Positions 18,062 to 27,787 of a DNA stretch of 64,000 nt are shown one piece after another. The notes beneath the pieces are model-generated. The model did no database searches and was not told the origin of the DNA. It worked only from the letters and a program-made list of their open reading frames with translations. How positions within the stretch are numbered: the first letter of the stretch is position 1; each line of letters opens with the position of its first letter. The DNA is from Bacteroidales bacterium. Lineage in GTDB: Bacteria > Bacteroidota > Bacteroidia > Bacteroidales > 4484-276. The position numbers and the translations under genes are program-made. The stretch is from assembly GCA_035647615.1 (NCBI GenBank), contig DASRND010000003.1, positions 67,135 through 131,134 on the forward strand, given 5' to 3'.

Positions 18062-19414
18062 TTATTTGCTCAGCATGAGTTTTAAAGTCTTAACGACATC
18101 GTCGGTTTGGAGCCGGTAAAAGTAGATGCCTGTGCCAGTGCGCGATCCTGTGTTTGTAGTTCCATCCCAAGTCACCGTGTGCACTCCCGCTGGCCGTTTG
18201 CCCTGCTCCAGGGTTTTCACCACAGCACCATTGATGTCATAAATCTGTAATAATATCTGGCCAGATTCACCCAACTCGTATTGTATGGTGGTACTTGAGC
18301 TAAATGGGTTGGGCGTATTTTGGCAAAGCTTTGCCAACAACACCCCTGCATTGGGATTACCGATACCAACCATAAGTGAAACAAAGGGTGGCTCGGTTGT
18401 AAATTTCAATGCGGAATGACTTACAATTGCATTGGCAGTAGCCGCGTAATTATTATTAAAAACATATTGTAAACCCACGTCCTGCGAATGATTTTCGATT
18501 CCGATAGTGTTGCTCAGCGCATCGGTTACTTTTTTGTATTGTACCACGATCTCGCCGTCGCCGGTAGTGGTTGTATAGTAAGCCGGATCGTAAAGCACCA
18601 CCTGAAATATTTCCCGCTTGGGTTCGGTGCCTGAATTGTTGTGTGAAATGCTGTCCCACTCAACGATGAATCGGTTTTCTTCTGTATCGTTGTAATAAAG
18701 GAGTTGCCCTTCGGCAAATTCTATATCATAAAGGTCGTCCCAAAAAGGAGCCACCATAGCATTTACATTGTCGAAGGCGGGAAGTGGCTGATTTACGGGA
18801 GCTGTCTGGCTACCATTGCCAAAAGCTATCCATCCGTCGGTGCTGATGCGGAGCTGGTTATAATTTACACCATAATATCTGAACGTAAATGGCAAATTGA
18901 CGGTTTCTGTGTAATCGCTCACGCCGGGAATAATGACGGGCGTTCCGATTGCCGACAATTCCATCCATTCATACACAGGGCTTTGGTCATAAAAGATATC
19001 GGTGCTCGAATAGGCATAATAACCGTAAGCATCGGGGCCGGTATAGTCGTGGGATAGCTGTTTGGCAACCGGAATTTTTACCGGCACAATTACCTCATAC
19101 GGATAGTTGCTATTGGTGGTATAAAGCCGCAGCGAACAACCGGCAAGATAATTTGTGGGGCAGTTGGCAGCAGCAGAAATTGTGAAGAAATCATCCTCAT
19201 TGATGGCAATTCCATTTATCACCACATGACCAAATGAAGCTTCGCCATCCAGGATGGTAATGTAGGGATCGGAAGTGGTGAGAAGACCCATTACTCCGGG
19301 GGCAATATCATCACCAAAATTTTCGATGGCCATCATCATTTCGGCAGTTTCGCCGGGTTCGAACAGATAGTTGATATTCGAAGGACTTAATTCCTGCAGG
19401 ATAAAGCTATCCAT
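18062..19414 (-). CDS. C-terminal part of the interrupted C25 protease (T9SS substrate)
   Basis: This frame of 450 codons continues the reading frame of the protease at 19487-21826. Between them are two in-frame TAG codons (19489-19487 and 19423-19421) and 21 sense codons that read like normal protein (LDVTSS...LKVHG). Its ATG at 19414 is an internal Met of the full protein, and there is no signal peptide. It contains a beta-sandwich region (FTFRYYGVNYNQLRISTDGWIAFG...) often seen behind C25 domains, and ends with a FlgD-like T9SS type A sorting domain (QNTPNPFSSSTTI to KTLKLMLSK). If the two TAGs are real, this half cannot be exported and is a gene remnant. Confidence 0.75.
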   Translation of the reverse strand: MDSFILQELSPSNINYLFEPGETAEMMMAIENFGDDIAPGVMGLLTTSDPYITILDGEASFGHVVINGIAINEDDFFTISAAANCPTNYLAGCSLRLYTTNSNYPYEVIVPVKIPVAKQLSHDYTGPDAYGYYAYSSTDIFYDQSPVYEWMELSAIGTPVIIPGVSDYTETVNLPFTFRYYGVNYNQLRISTDGWIAFGNGSQTAPVNQPLPAFDNVNAMVAPFWDDLYDIEFAEGQLLYYNDTEENRFIVEWDSISHNNSGTEPKREIFQVVLYDPAYYTTTTGDGEIVVQYKKVTDALSNTIGIENHSQDVGLQYVFNNNYAATANAIVSHSALKFTTEPPFVSLMVGIGNPNAGVLLAKLCQNTPNPFSSSTTIQYELGESGQILLQIYDINGAVVKTLEQGKRPAGVHTVTWDGTTNTGSRTGTGIYFYRLQTDDVVKTLKLMLSK

Positions 19415-19486
19415 CCTAAGCTAGCAACCGTGTACCTTCAGCGTATAGTTGTAAGTCCACGAGGAGAGGCTGCTGGTAACATCGAG

Positions 19487-21826
19487 CTACAACTGAAACT
19501 CATGACCAACCTGGCAGGCAGGAGCAACCGTAAGCATAAAAGGTTCGCCGGAGGCCATGGCATTTGGAGCTATATTTCCGTAGCTGATAGCTCCTGTAGT
19601 GAGAATTTCGATGTCGGGGTCGGTAGTTGATAAAGTTGCCTGGACATTATTTACCGTAAGGTTTCCCCAGTTTTTGAGGCTGATGGAGATGCTGAAATCT
19701 TCGCCGGGATTGATCAATCCATCGGCATTGCCATTAAGATCGGTGATTTCGGGCTTGCCTTCGGGTTCTACGAGTTCTTCGGGTTGTATCACGTCAATTG
19801 TTCCCTGATAAGGAATCACGTTGCCGCCTCTCACGGTAATGGTAAGCGCTCCTTCGGTGAGTGGCATCAGATTGAGATGAGCGGTGCCGGAGCTGTCGCT
19901 AAATACAGAAACAAATAGTTCAGGTGCGGTGATGGTTACCTGTGCATTATTTATAGGCTGTCCGGTGCTTGTGTGGGTAATGGCAACAGAAAACTCATTA
20001 TTTCCTACGGGAATTATTTCCGGATGGTTTACCGTTACGGCCTGTGGCGTATCTTTCCAGATATGAACGGAAGGATCGCCCAGGGTGCAGTAAACTTTAA
20101 AATGATATTCGACATAATATTCGTTACCAAAAACATTGAACATGTAAAGCTTGCCACGCAACAAACCCTGACCGGGGGTATCCATGCCTTCGCGAAACAT
20201 TCCTTCGTATATGCCTTTGTCGAGGCGGTTGTTGTGGGTGGTATGTGTGTTGGAAGTAGGACCCAAAATGGCAATGCCACCACGCGGTGCTGTGAGTGAG
20301 CCAAGCTGCAACCACTCCTCGCCAAAACAATTGCCGCCAGTGCTATGAAATCCTGCGGCGCCGCAGCCTATGCTGGTGATGAAAGTGAACTTCTGGCCAT
20401 TGCTAAGCGACGACACATCGTTTACGGTAAAGCTGTAACAACTGGCTTGCCAGCCGCTGTACCAACCTTCGCCGCGATAGTTCAGGAAGCTGCGTCCATT
20501 GTTGATGGCACTGATGATGTTGCTTTTGCTCACCGAACACCCCCATCCCCAGCCACTGCCGTCGCTCATCAAGGTATCTACTTTTATAAAATTCCCGTCG
20601 TTGAGCATCACATTGGTGGTAAAGCGTTTTGTTTCTACCTGCGAATCGTATGCGTTGTTGGAGCAGCAGGTGCCTTTCCTGAACCAGGTATCATCGGCGA
20701 TGTAGGGTTCTTTTTCGTAAAGAAGATTTTTATTAATGATTACCTGCATGCGATAATCAGCCTGGTTGGTAAACCTTCCGACCATCATCTCAGGAAAATA
20801 ATCAGCACCTTCTACCGAAACAAAAAAGTCTTCGTTAGGAAATGAATAATCGGGATAGGAAACGATTTTATATGGGAATACCCCAGCGTCGCCAACCATG
20901 AGCACATAGGTAGGCGGTGTTTCCCAGTTGAACCAGGCATCGCTGATATGGTCTTTGATGATATCAGAGTTGTTGGCGTTAGCGCCAATTTCACTGAATT
21001 TGGTGATATGAATATCGGTGCCGCTCTGGCGTTTCCATTCGGCGTAAATCTGAAAACTTGCTACAAACTCATCGGGCATGATACACAGCATCAAATCATG
21101 ACCTTCTTCGCGGCCATCGTACAACTGCTCCAGTACCTGCGGATAGTTAAAAATAACACTTTTATAAATTTTCCCGAAAGAAGGAGCTATAGGTTTGCGT
21201 GCAGAAATTTTAGGATTGATGGCTTCACCGTTTCCGAATTTTACCCGTACAATCATCGATGTGGTAACCTGCAGCTCTTTTTTGGCAGCATTATAGCGAA
21301 AAGGGAACATAGAAACGCGTACAATTCGGAAGTCACGAAACACCGCCGGAGCTTCTGCCAGAGCGGCCACCGTGGGATATAATGCATCATTAGCGTAAGC
21401 TGCACGATCTTCCTGGTAGGGAGTTTCCGGATCGCCTTCCCACCAACTCTGGCGGGCAGGAGGTAGCGAGATGTCTCTGAAAGTTTGTACTTCACCGGCT
21501 TCAATTACTTCCACCTCAATGGAAGCGTGGTCGGGAACGGCCAGAATTTCGGCAAGATAAGGCACCTCGGGCAGCCCCACTTCGTTGGTATAGGTTTCTC
21601 CCTTGATGTTTATGCGTTGGTAGTAAGCGCCATCGGCTTCAAAGCTATCAATTGAAAATCCTGGCAGTATAATCTGAATCACCGCACCTGATGCATCCTG
21701 GCTCAAAAGCGTGACTTCAGGAGCGCTGCTGGTGTTTGTGGCAGGCTGCAGGGGTTGCCATTGGGCAGTTACAGTAAAAATGAGGAAATGAAAAACAACA
21801 AGTGAAAACAGTGTTTTCTGATACAT
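19487..21826 (-). CDS. C25 (gingipain-family) cysteine protease, interrupted by TAG
   Basis: The 779-residue product starts with a signal peptide (MYQKTLFSLVVFHFLIFTVTAQ), then a gingipain propeptide-like region and a C25 peptidase domain. The nucleophile motif SIGCGAAGF puts Cys488 in place, followed by CFGEEW. Where gingipains have the catalytic HG, this protein has NYRGEGW near residue 451, a variant I believe is common in environmental C25 proteins. Ig-like domains follow. The frame stops at TAG (19489-19487) just after VGHEFQL, but continues in phase to 18062 past a second TAG. Read through, the product would be 1,254 residues with a T9SS domain. A near-consensus -7 box (CATCTTTG on the minus strand, 21862-21855) lies upstream. 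pgsB starts 18 nt after the end of the combined frame. Confidence 0.82.
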   Translation of the reverse strand: MYQKTLFSLVVFHFLIFTVTAQWQPLQPATNTSSAPEVTLLSQDASGAVIQIILPGFSIDSFEADGAYYQRINIKGETYTNEVGLPEVPYLAEILAVPDHASIEVEVIEAGEVQTFRDISLPPARQSWWEGDPETPYQEDRAAYANDALYPTVAALAEAPAVFRDFRIVRVSMFPFRYNAAKKELQVTTSMIVRVKFGNGEAINPKISARKPIAPSFGKIYKSVIFNYPQVLEQLYDGREEGHDLMLCIMPDEFVASFQIYAEWKRQSGTDIHITKFSEIGANANNSDIIKDHISDAWFNWETPPTYVLMVGDAGVFPYKIVSYPDYSFPNEDFFVSVEGADYFPEMMVGRFTNQADYRMQVIINKNLLYEKEPYIADDTWFRKGTCCSNNAYDSQVETKRFTTNVMLNDGNFIKVDTLMSDGSGWGWGCSVSKSNIISAINNGRSFLNYRGEGWYSGWQASCYSFTVNDVSSLSNGQKFTFITSIGCGAAGFHSTGGNCFGEEWLQLGSLTAPRGGIAILGPTSNTHTTHNNRLDKGIYEGMFREGMDTPGQGLLRGKLYMFNVFGNEYYVEYHFKVYCTLGDPSVHIWKDTPQAVTVNHPEIIPVGNNEFSVAITHTSTGQPINNAQVTITAPELFVSVFSDSSGTAHLNLMPLTEGALTITVRGGNVIPYQGTIDVIQPEELVEPEGKPEITDLNGNADGLINPGEDFSISISLKNWGNLTVNNVQATLSTTDPDIEILTTGAISYGNIAPNAMASGEPFMLTVAPACQVGHEFQL

Positions 21827-22164
21827 AATCTGTGTTGTTATTAGTACATAAATACAAAGATGAACCGAATGAAATCAGAGGAAATCATCGCTTTCGAAGA
21901 ATCAGACCAACGTGAAACTCTGGCGGATGAACTAAGAAAAATGCGGAGGTTGCATTATCAATTGTTATAAAAGGCAATGGCAAATGTATATTTATTTCAT
22001 TCAAATGAAGGTTTCTTTAAAATAAGATTAAGAAACTTTATTAATGAAAGGTCGGGAGTGAGGCTAAAAAAAGGAGCGCGTAATGATAAACTTATCCAAC
22101 CGCAATCCTGTTTTTCCGCCCATCAACATCAAAAGCACTATTTTTGCTAAAAAAATATAATATC
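21827..22164. other. Intergenic region with a possible 36-codon ORF
   Basis: The region separates divergent genes and should hold promoters for both. One small plus-strand frame, 21860-21970, would encode 36 residues (MNRMKSEEIIAFEESDQ..., ending LHYQLL). It is charged and helical-looking, possibly a remnant of an antitoxin-like gene, but nothing confirms it. No repeat or RNA gene seen. Confidence 0.3.
22139..22146 (+). promoter_or_regulatory. -7 box for cysS
   Basis: TATTTTTG matches TAnnTTTG and lies 19 nt before the cysS ATG. A T-run at 22111-22115 may serve as a weak -33 element. This favours the start at 22165 over the in-frame codon at 22144, which lies inside the box. Confidence 0.5.
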
Positions 22165-23637
22165 ATGGAACAGCTTCTCACACTATACAACACGCTGACG
22201 CGAAAAAAAGAAATCTTCAAACCCATTCATCCGCCACACGTCGGGCTTTATGTATGCGGCCCTACGGTTTACGGCGATGCCCATCTGGGTCATGCGCGCC
22301 CGGCCATCACTTTCGATCTGGTATTCCGCTACCTGCAACACATTGGCTACAAAGTGCGCTATGTGCGCAACATTACGGATGTGGGCCATCTGGAAAATGA
22401 TGCCGACGAAGGCGAGGATAAAGTGGGCAAGAAAGCACGGCTCGAACAGCTCGAACCTATGGAAATCGTCCAGCTTTACACCAACCGTTTCCACAAAAAT
22501 ATGGAGCAGCTCAATACGCTGCCTCCTTCTATCGAGCCACACGCTTCGGGGCATATCATCGAGCAGATCGACATGATCAACAAAATTTTTGAAGCCGGCT
22601 ACGCTTACGAAAATCAGGGCTCGGTATATTTTGATGTTAAAAAGTACGACCACGACCACAACTACGGCAAGCTCTCGGGGCGCTCGATAGATGAGGCACT
22701 GGAGAATACACGGATACTTGCCGGCCAGGATGAGAAGAAAAACCAGGTTGACTTCGCCTTGTGGAAAAAGGCTACGCCACAGCACATCATGCATTGGCCA
22801 TCGCCATGGAGCGAAGGCTTTCCGGGCTGGCATCTGGAGTGTACGGCAATGGGCTGCAAATATCTGGGGGAAACTTTCGACATTCATGGCGGCGGAATGG
22901 ATCTGGTGTTTCCGCACCACGAGTCGGAAATAGCACAAGCAGTGGCAGCTTTTGGACACGACCATGTGCGCTACTGGATGCACAACAATATGATCACCGT
23001 CGACGGACAGAAGATGGGCAAATCGTTGAATAATTTTATAACCCTCGACGAGTTTTTTACCGGCAGCCACCAGGCTCTGCATCAAGCGTACAGCCCAATT
23101 ACCATAAGGTTTTTCATCCTGCAGGCGCATTATCGCAGCACCGTCGATTTCTCGAACGAATCGTTGCAGGCAGCAGAAAAAGGTCTCGACAGATTGCTTA
23201 CTGCCGCCGAAACCCTGAAAAAACTTAAACCTTCCGATAATAATAGTGTGGATATTAAAGCGCTTTCCGCGAATTGTTACCAAGCCATGAACGATGATTT
23301 CAACAGCCCCATCGTGATTGCCCACCTTTTTGAAGCCGTGCGCATCATCAACTCCATAAATGACGGAAAGGAAACCATCGACGTCGAAAATCTGGAATCG
23401 CTCAAAGCGACCTTCAACACCTTTGTTTTTGATATCCTCGGATTGAAATCAGAAACGGATGCTTCCGATGCCGACGATCACACCACCGACGGGCTGATGA
23501 AACTCGTGCTGGATTTGCGTCAGGATGCCAAGAAAAATAAGGATTGGGCTACAGCCGATAAAATTCGCGACAGCCTCAAAAGTATCAAGATCGAAGTGAA
23601 GGATACCAAAGAAGGCGCCGAGTGGAGCCGGATGTAA
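22165..23637 (+). CDS. cysS: Cysteinyl-tRNA synthetase
   Basis: Charges tRNA-Cys in the cytosol. The 490-residue protein has the class I signature HLGH at residues 40-43 and a KMGKS loop at 283-287. Zinc ligands can be read as C31 (VCGPTVYG), C226 (HLECTAMG), H251 and E255 (FPHHESE). The C-terminal DALR-like helical domain is present and the protein ends EGAEWSRM. Length is normal for the family. The chosen start gives the conserved opening [12 protein letters not shown]. It is transcribed alone and followed by a palindromic repeat element. Confidence 0.96.
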   Translation: MEQLLTLYNTLTRKKEIFKPIHPPHVGLYVCGPTVYGDAHLGHARPAITFDLVFRYLQHIGYKVRYVRNITDVGHLENDADEGEDKVGKKARLEQLEPMEIVQLYTNRFHKNMEQLNTLPPSIEPHASGHIIEQIDMINKIFEAGYAYENQGSVYFDVKKYDHDHNYGKLSGRSIDEALENTRILAGQDEKKNQVDFALWKKATPQHIMHWPSPWSEGFPGWHLECTAMGCKYLGETFDIHGGGMDLVFPHHESEIAQAVAAFGHDHVRYWMHNNMITVDGQKMGKSLNNFITLDEFFTGSHQALHQAYSPITIRFFILQAHYRSTVDFSNESLQAAEKGLDRLLTAAETLKKLKPSDNNSVDIKALSANCYQAMNDDFNSPIVIAHLFEAVRIINSINDGKETIDVENLESLKATFNTFVFDILGLKSETDASDADDHTTDGLMKLVLDLRQDAKKNKDWATADKIRDSLKSIKIEVKDTKEGAEWSRM

Positions 23638-23643
23638 AAATGT

Positions 23644-23735
23644 CCCCACTACCCCTCAATCCCCTAAAGGGGAAGCCAGCCCACACACTTCCGAATGTGC
23701 GGTGGCAGCTCCCACTTTAGGGGGTCGGGGGGTGC
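23644..23735. repeat. Long imperfect palindrome between cysS and a peptidase gene
   Basis: The left arm (23644-23678) contains CCCCTCAATCCCCTAAAGGGG and the right arm (about 23702-23735) carries its imperfect reverse complement ending in a G-rich run. The centre forms a further small hairpin around ACTTCCGAATG. The DNA can fold into one long cruciform or RNA hairpin. It looks like an interspersed palindromic element and may also end cysS transcription. Confidence 0.65.
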
Positions 23736-23783
23736 GCGAAGGGTGTTTCAAATCAATAGGGTTTATTAAAAATTATTATAAAA

Positions 23784-26036
23784 ATGAAATTTAAAACTTT
23801 AAAAATGGCCGGCGCAATCCTTTTGCTGGCCATCATTTTTTCGGGCATTCCTGTAGTAGCTCAGCAAGCGACGGATTCATCCAAACTTTCGATGGACCGG
23901 ATTTTCCTTTCAGCCGAATTGGGTGGCGATTACTTCAACCAGCCGCGCTGGATCGATGGCGGCGAAAGTTACACCACACTAGAATTGGCGGGCGGAGCAA
24001 TGGAAATCGTAAAGCACAACACCGTTACCGGCGAAAGCAACGTGCTGATAACGACCGCGCAGCTAACGCCCAAAGATTCCGGCAGTCCGTTGTGGATTGC
24101 CAACTACGAATGGTCGCACAACCGCAAACAGCTGCTCATCTTTACCAACACGCGGCGTGTGTGGCGCTACAACACCCGCGGCGATTACTGGCTACTCGAT
24201 ATAGATAGTGGCAAGCTTACGAAACTTGGTGAAAAGTTACCAGCCTCATCGCTAATGTTTGCCAAATTTTCGCCTGACGACAGCCAGATAGCTTTTGTGA
24301 GCAAGCACAATATTTATGTCGAAAATTTGAAAAACGGCAAAACCGTTCAGCTCACCAAGGATGGCACCGACGATCTGATAAATGGTACTTTCGACTGGGC
24401 TTACGAAGAGGAGTTCCATTGCCGCGATGGCTTCCGCTGGAGCCCCGACGGAAAAACCATCGCCTACTGGCAAATCGACGCATCGGGGATTCGCGATTTC
24501 CTGATGATCAACAACACCGACGCACTCTATTCATTTACCATTCCGGTGGAATATCCAAAGGTAGGAGAAGACCCTTCTTCGGCACGAATTGGCACAGTAG
24601 CGGCAACAGGCGGCAAAACCGTATGGATGAAAATCCCCGGTGATCCCTACCAACATTACCTCGTGCGTTTGCTCTGGACGCCCGACTCCGACGGCTTCCT
24701 GGTGCAGCAGCTCAACCGAAAGCAAAACACCAACAATGTTTGGTATTGCAAACCAAAAACCGGCCTGGCCGCCAACATTTACACCGATCGCGACGAAGCA
24801 TGGCTCGACGTGGTGGACGACTGGCAGTGGGTTGGCGACAAATATTTTACCTGGCTCGGCGAAAAAGATGGCTGGCGACATTTGTATCTGATTTCTAAAA
24901 CCGGCGACGAAGAACGCCTCATTACCCATGGTGATTACGATGTGGTTTCTATCGCTGCCATCGTGCCCGAGGCCAACGAAACCTGGTTTATTGCTTCGCC
25001 CGACAACCCCACGCAGCGGTATCTCTATCGTGTGACAATGGATGGCAATGGCAAGCCACAGCGCATCACACCAGAAGATCAAACCGGTACACACGAGTAC
25101 GATATCGCGCCTGACGCAAAATTTGCTTTTCATACCTATAGCTCCATTAATACACCACCCGTAACAGAGCTTATTAGTTTGCCAGATCATAAGGTGGTGC
25201 GCAATCTGGTGGACAATGCCCGGCTCAAAACCACGCTGGAAAAACTTGATCTGCGTCCGATAGAATTTTTTAGCGTCACCACCATCGACAATGTAACTAT
25301 GGAGGGCTTTATAATAAAGCCACCCAACTTTGACGCAGGCAGAAGATATCCGGTGTTTTTCCATGTGTATGGCGAACCGTGGGGCCAAACCGCCACCGAC
25401 GACTGGGGAGCCGCTACCATGTGGCACCGCCTGATGGCGCAGGAGGGTTATCTGGTGATAGCCGTCGACAACCGCGGAACTCCTTCTCCGAAAGGACGCG
25501 AGTGGCGCAAGAGCATCTACCGCAAAATCGGAATCATCAACAGCCACGACCAGGCTATGGCAGCACGCGAAATTATGAAATGGCCTTTTGTGGATTCTAC
25601 ACGCACAGCTGTTTGGGGCTGGAGTGGCGGTGGCAGCATGACACTGAACCTCATGTTCCAATACCCCGAAATCTACGAAGCCGGCATGGCCGTAGCTCCG
25701 GTTACCAACCAGCTTTATTATGACAACATTTATCAGGAACGCTACATGGGATTAAAAACAGAAAATCTGGAGGATTTTATAAAAGGCTCGCCGATAACCT
25801 ACGCCAAAAACCTGGAAGGCGATCTGCTGATCGTCCACGGCACTGCCGACGACAACGTTCATTATCAAAATACCGAGGCGCTCATCAACGAACTGGTGAA
25901 GCACAACAAGATGTTTCAGGTAATGCCCTATCCCAACCGTTCACATGGCATCTACGAAGGCGCCAATACTTACCGGCATGTATTTTCGCTGTTGCGGAAT
26001 TATCTGATGAATCATGTGGAGCCGGGAGGTAGATAA
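23784..26036 (+). CDS. Dipeptidyl peptidase IV (S9B), secreted
   Basis: Serine exopeptidase that removes X-Pro or X-Ala dipeptides, predicted in the periplasm. The 750-residue protein has a signal peptide (hydrophobic segment near residues 10-25), a propeller domain with the double-Glu clamp in YEEEF (E209/E210), and a hydrolase domain. The triad is S614 (GWSGGGS, where animal DPP IV has GWSYGG), D689 (HGTADDNVHYQ) and H721 (NRSHGI). Unlike the paralogue at 4842-6971 it keeps the classical N-terminus clamp, so it is the better DPP IV candidate. Its stop overlaps the next gene's start (TAATG). Confidence 0.93.
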   Translation: MKFKTLKMAGAILLLAIIFSGIPVVAQQATDSSKLSMDRIFLSAELGGDYFNQPRWIDGGESYTTLELAGGAMEIVKHNTVTGESNVLITTAQLTPKDSGSPLWIANYEWSHNRKQLLIFTNTRRVWRYNTRGDYWLLDIDSGKLTKLGEKLPASSLMFAKFSPDDSQIAFVSKHNIYVENLKNGKTVQLTKDGTDDLINGTFDWAYEEEFHCRDGFRWSPDGKTIAYWQIDASGIRDFLMINNTDALYSFTIPVEYPKVGEDPSSARIGTVAATGGKTVWMKIPGDPYQHYLVRLLWTPDSDGFLVQQLNRKQNTNNVWYCKPKTGLAANIYTDRDEAWLDVVDDWQWVGDKYFTWLGEKDGWRHLYLISKTGDEERLITHGDYDVVSIAAIVPEANETWFIASPDNPTQRYLYRVTMDGNGKPQRITPEDQTGTHEYDIAPDAKFAFHTYSSINTPPVTELISLPDHKVVRNLVDNARLKTTLEKLDLRPIEFFSVTTIDNVTMEGFIIKPPNFDAGRRYPVFFHVYGEPWGQTATDDWGAATMWHRLMAQEGYLVIAVDNRGTPSPKGREWRKSIYRKIGIINSHDQAMAAREIMKWPFVDSTRTAVWGWSGGGSMTLNLMFQYPEIYEAGMAVAPVTNQLYYDNIYQERYMGLKTENLEDFIKGSPITYAKNLEGDLLIVHGTADDNVHYQNTEALINELVKHNKMFQVMPYPNRSHGIYEGANTYRHVFSLLRNYLMNHVEPGGR

Positions 26037-27637
26037 TGACGCAGATCAGGCACTCTTTGACAAGGATTTACCAGGCGGCAGGAAAGTACGAACCAGCCTT
26101 CTTTTATTTGCTGCTGCTTATCAATACCTTGCCGGTATTGCTGTTTAAGAATTTCCCGACGGTTGATGGGCCAGCTCATCTTTACAATACGCGCCTTATT
26201 TTAGATCTCTTGCAAAATCCTGACAGTGGTTTGTCTGATTTTCTGATGTTTAATCCGCATCTCAATCCTAACCTCATCGGGCATGTTCTGTTGGGCGCCT
26301 TTATGTTGTTTCTTCCTGCATTGGTTGCCGAAAAAGTGGTGCTGCTTGTCTATCTGATCCTTTTCCCTGTTGCCTTCCGATATCTTTTGAGCGTGCTTCG
26401 GATTAAAGAAACCTGGCTCGTTTATTTTGTTTTTCCGTTTACCTATTCGTTTATGTTTTTCTACGGATTTTACAATTTTCACCTGGGACTGGTATTCTTT
26501 TTCTTCACACTGGGATTTTGGATTCGCACGATGCAGAAAGGTTTTTCATGGCGAGTCTGCATAGGTTTGGCTCTGCTGTCGATGATGGTGTTTTTTTCGC
26601 ACTTATTTGTATTTGCCATGTTGCTGCTGACGATAGGTATAATAAACATGAGCGCCGTGTCCGACCTGCTATCAAATAATTCTGTACACCGAAAAGCAGT
26701 TTTCAATACCTGGCTCAGGCAGCTACTGATACTGTTGCCGGGAATAATTTTAACCATCATCTATTTTGTCACCCATCCTCCCGGAAATGGTGTTTCTGAA
26801 TATACCAGTTGGTCGGAAATATGGCTGATGATAAAACACGTGCAGCCAGCCAAAGGAGTCGATTATATTAAAGAGGATATTTTTACAAAATGGATCTTTT
26901 TCTTATTCGTGCTAATCACCGGCTATCATCTGATAAACCGAATCAGGAAGCTAAAAAAACCCGTTACACGCCAATCATTTATCTGGGGAATACTGGTCGT
27001 GCTGCTGTTTCTTGCTTTAAAACTGGTGCCAAACACAGTTGGGGGAAACTTTGGCTTTGTGAGTTCCCGCCTGCTGGTTTTCTTTTTTCTTTTCTTAATC
27101 GTTTTTCTGGCCACACTTCGCACGCCACTTTGGCTCAAAATCATTGCTTTTGTAATCATTAATTATGCAAACATTGGATTGCTAAATGTTTATGTCCACG
27201 CTACCGAAAAGAACAGCGCTATTGTGGAACAGGTGATAGCCGCTTCAGCGCTTATCGAGCCATACAGTACCGTTTATCCAATTTACAGCAGCAACGACTG
27301 GCTTTTTACACACGTTTCCAACTATCTTGGCATCGATACACCCATGATAATTACTAAGAATTATGAAGCTTCGCTCGATTATTTCCCATTAAAATGGAAT
27401 TACGCGCAATTACCAAATCTTCGTGTAAGTGATTCGCCCAATGACACAAGAATTTTGTACACCGAAAATCCGGATCAACACCAGCAAATAGATTACGTGT
27501 TCATCTTTTCGGAGGATTCCAACAATCCAAACGAAACGTTGGATTCCTATCCTTTTTTAAACCAAAACTATACGCTTGTTTATAAAAGTGAAAACCAAAG
27601 AGCAAGCCTTTTCCGGAAAAAAGAGAGCGTTAATTAA
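26036..27637 (+). CDS. Polytopic membrane protein, possible GT-C-type
   Basis: The 533-residue protein has about ten hydrophobic helices and a C-terminal soluble domain from about residue 400. The first loop contains FPTVDGPAHLYNTR; an Asp followed by a His in the first extracytoplasmic loop (D44, H48) is reminiscent of GT-C glycosyltransferases that use lipid-linked sugars, though no family signature settles this. The start ATG overlaps the stop of the dipeptidyl peptidase gene (TAATG), so translation is probably coupled. I do not see why a peptidase and this membrane protein should work together. Confidence 0.7.
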   Translation: MTQIRHSLTRIYQAAGKYEPAFFYLLLLINTLPVLLFKNFPTVDGPAHLYNTRLILDLLQNPDSGLSDFLMFNPHLNPNLIGHVLLGAFMLFLPALVAEKVVLLVYLILFPVAFRYLLSVLRIKETWLVYFVFPFTYSFMFFYGFYNFHLGLVFFFFTLGFWIRTMQKGFSWRVCIGLALLSMMVFFSHLFVFAMLLLTIGIINMSAVSDLLSNNSVHRKAVFNTWLRQLLILLPGIILTIIYFVTHPPGNGVSEYTSWSEIWLMIKHVQPAKGVDYIKEDIFTKWIFFLFVLITGYHLINRIRKLKKPVTRQSFIWGILVVLLFLALKLVPNTVGGNFGFVSSRLLVFFFLFLIVFLATLRTPLWLKIIAFVIINYANIGLLNVYVHATEKNSAIVEQVIAASALIEPYSTVYPIYSSNDWLFTHVSNYLGIDTPMIITKNYEASLDYFPLKWNYAQLPNLRVSDSPNDTRILYTENPDQHQQIDYVFIFSEDSNNPNETLDSYPFLNQNYTLVYKSENQRASLFRKKESVN

Positions 27638-27723
27638 AACTATAGGTTCTGATTACAAGATAGGTAACCATAATACAATTGCCTTACAAAAACTTTTTCC
27701 TACGGGTAATCGTTCAAATCTTC

Positions 27724-27731
27724 TATTTTTG
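27724..27731 (+). promoter_or_regulatory. -7 box for the C69 peptidase gene
   Basis: TATTTTTG matches TAnnTTTG. A leader of about 50 nt would precede the ATG at 27788. No -33 element is convincing. Confidence 0.42.
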
Positions 27732-27787
27732 TCCTTTTTTAACACGATACTTTTATAAATCTATATCAACTAAATATTTAGAAAATT

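Noticed and set aside
19421..19489. TAG recoded as an amino acid genome-wide
   Set aside because: TAG ends several intact genes in the window at the family-typical C-terminus (dipeptidyl peptidase at 6971, metG at 7097, adhesin 1 at 42074), so it is a normal stop here.
22183..23325. Long open frame antisense to cysS
   Set aside because: Composition is that of a mirror frame of a conserved synthetase gene, with no signal, motif or promoter of its own.
24531..25661. Long open frame antisense to the DPP IV gene
   Set aside because: It lies wholly within a well-supported gene and shows no recognisable domain.
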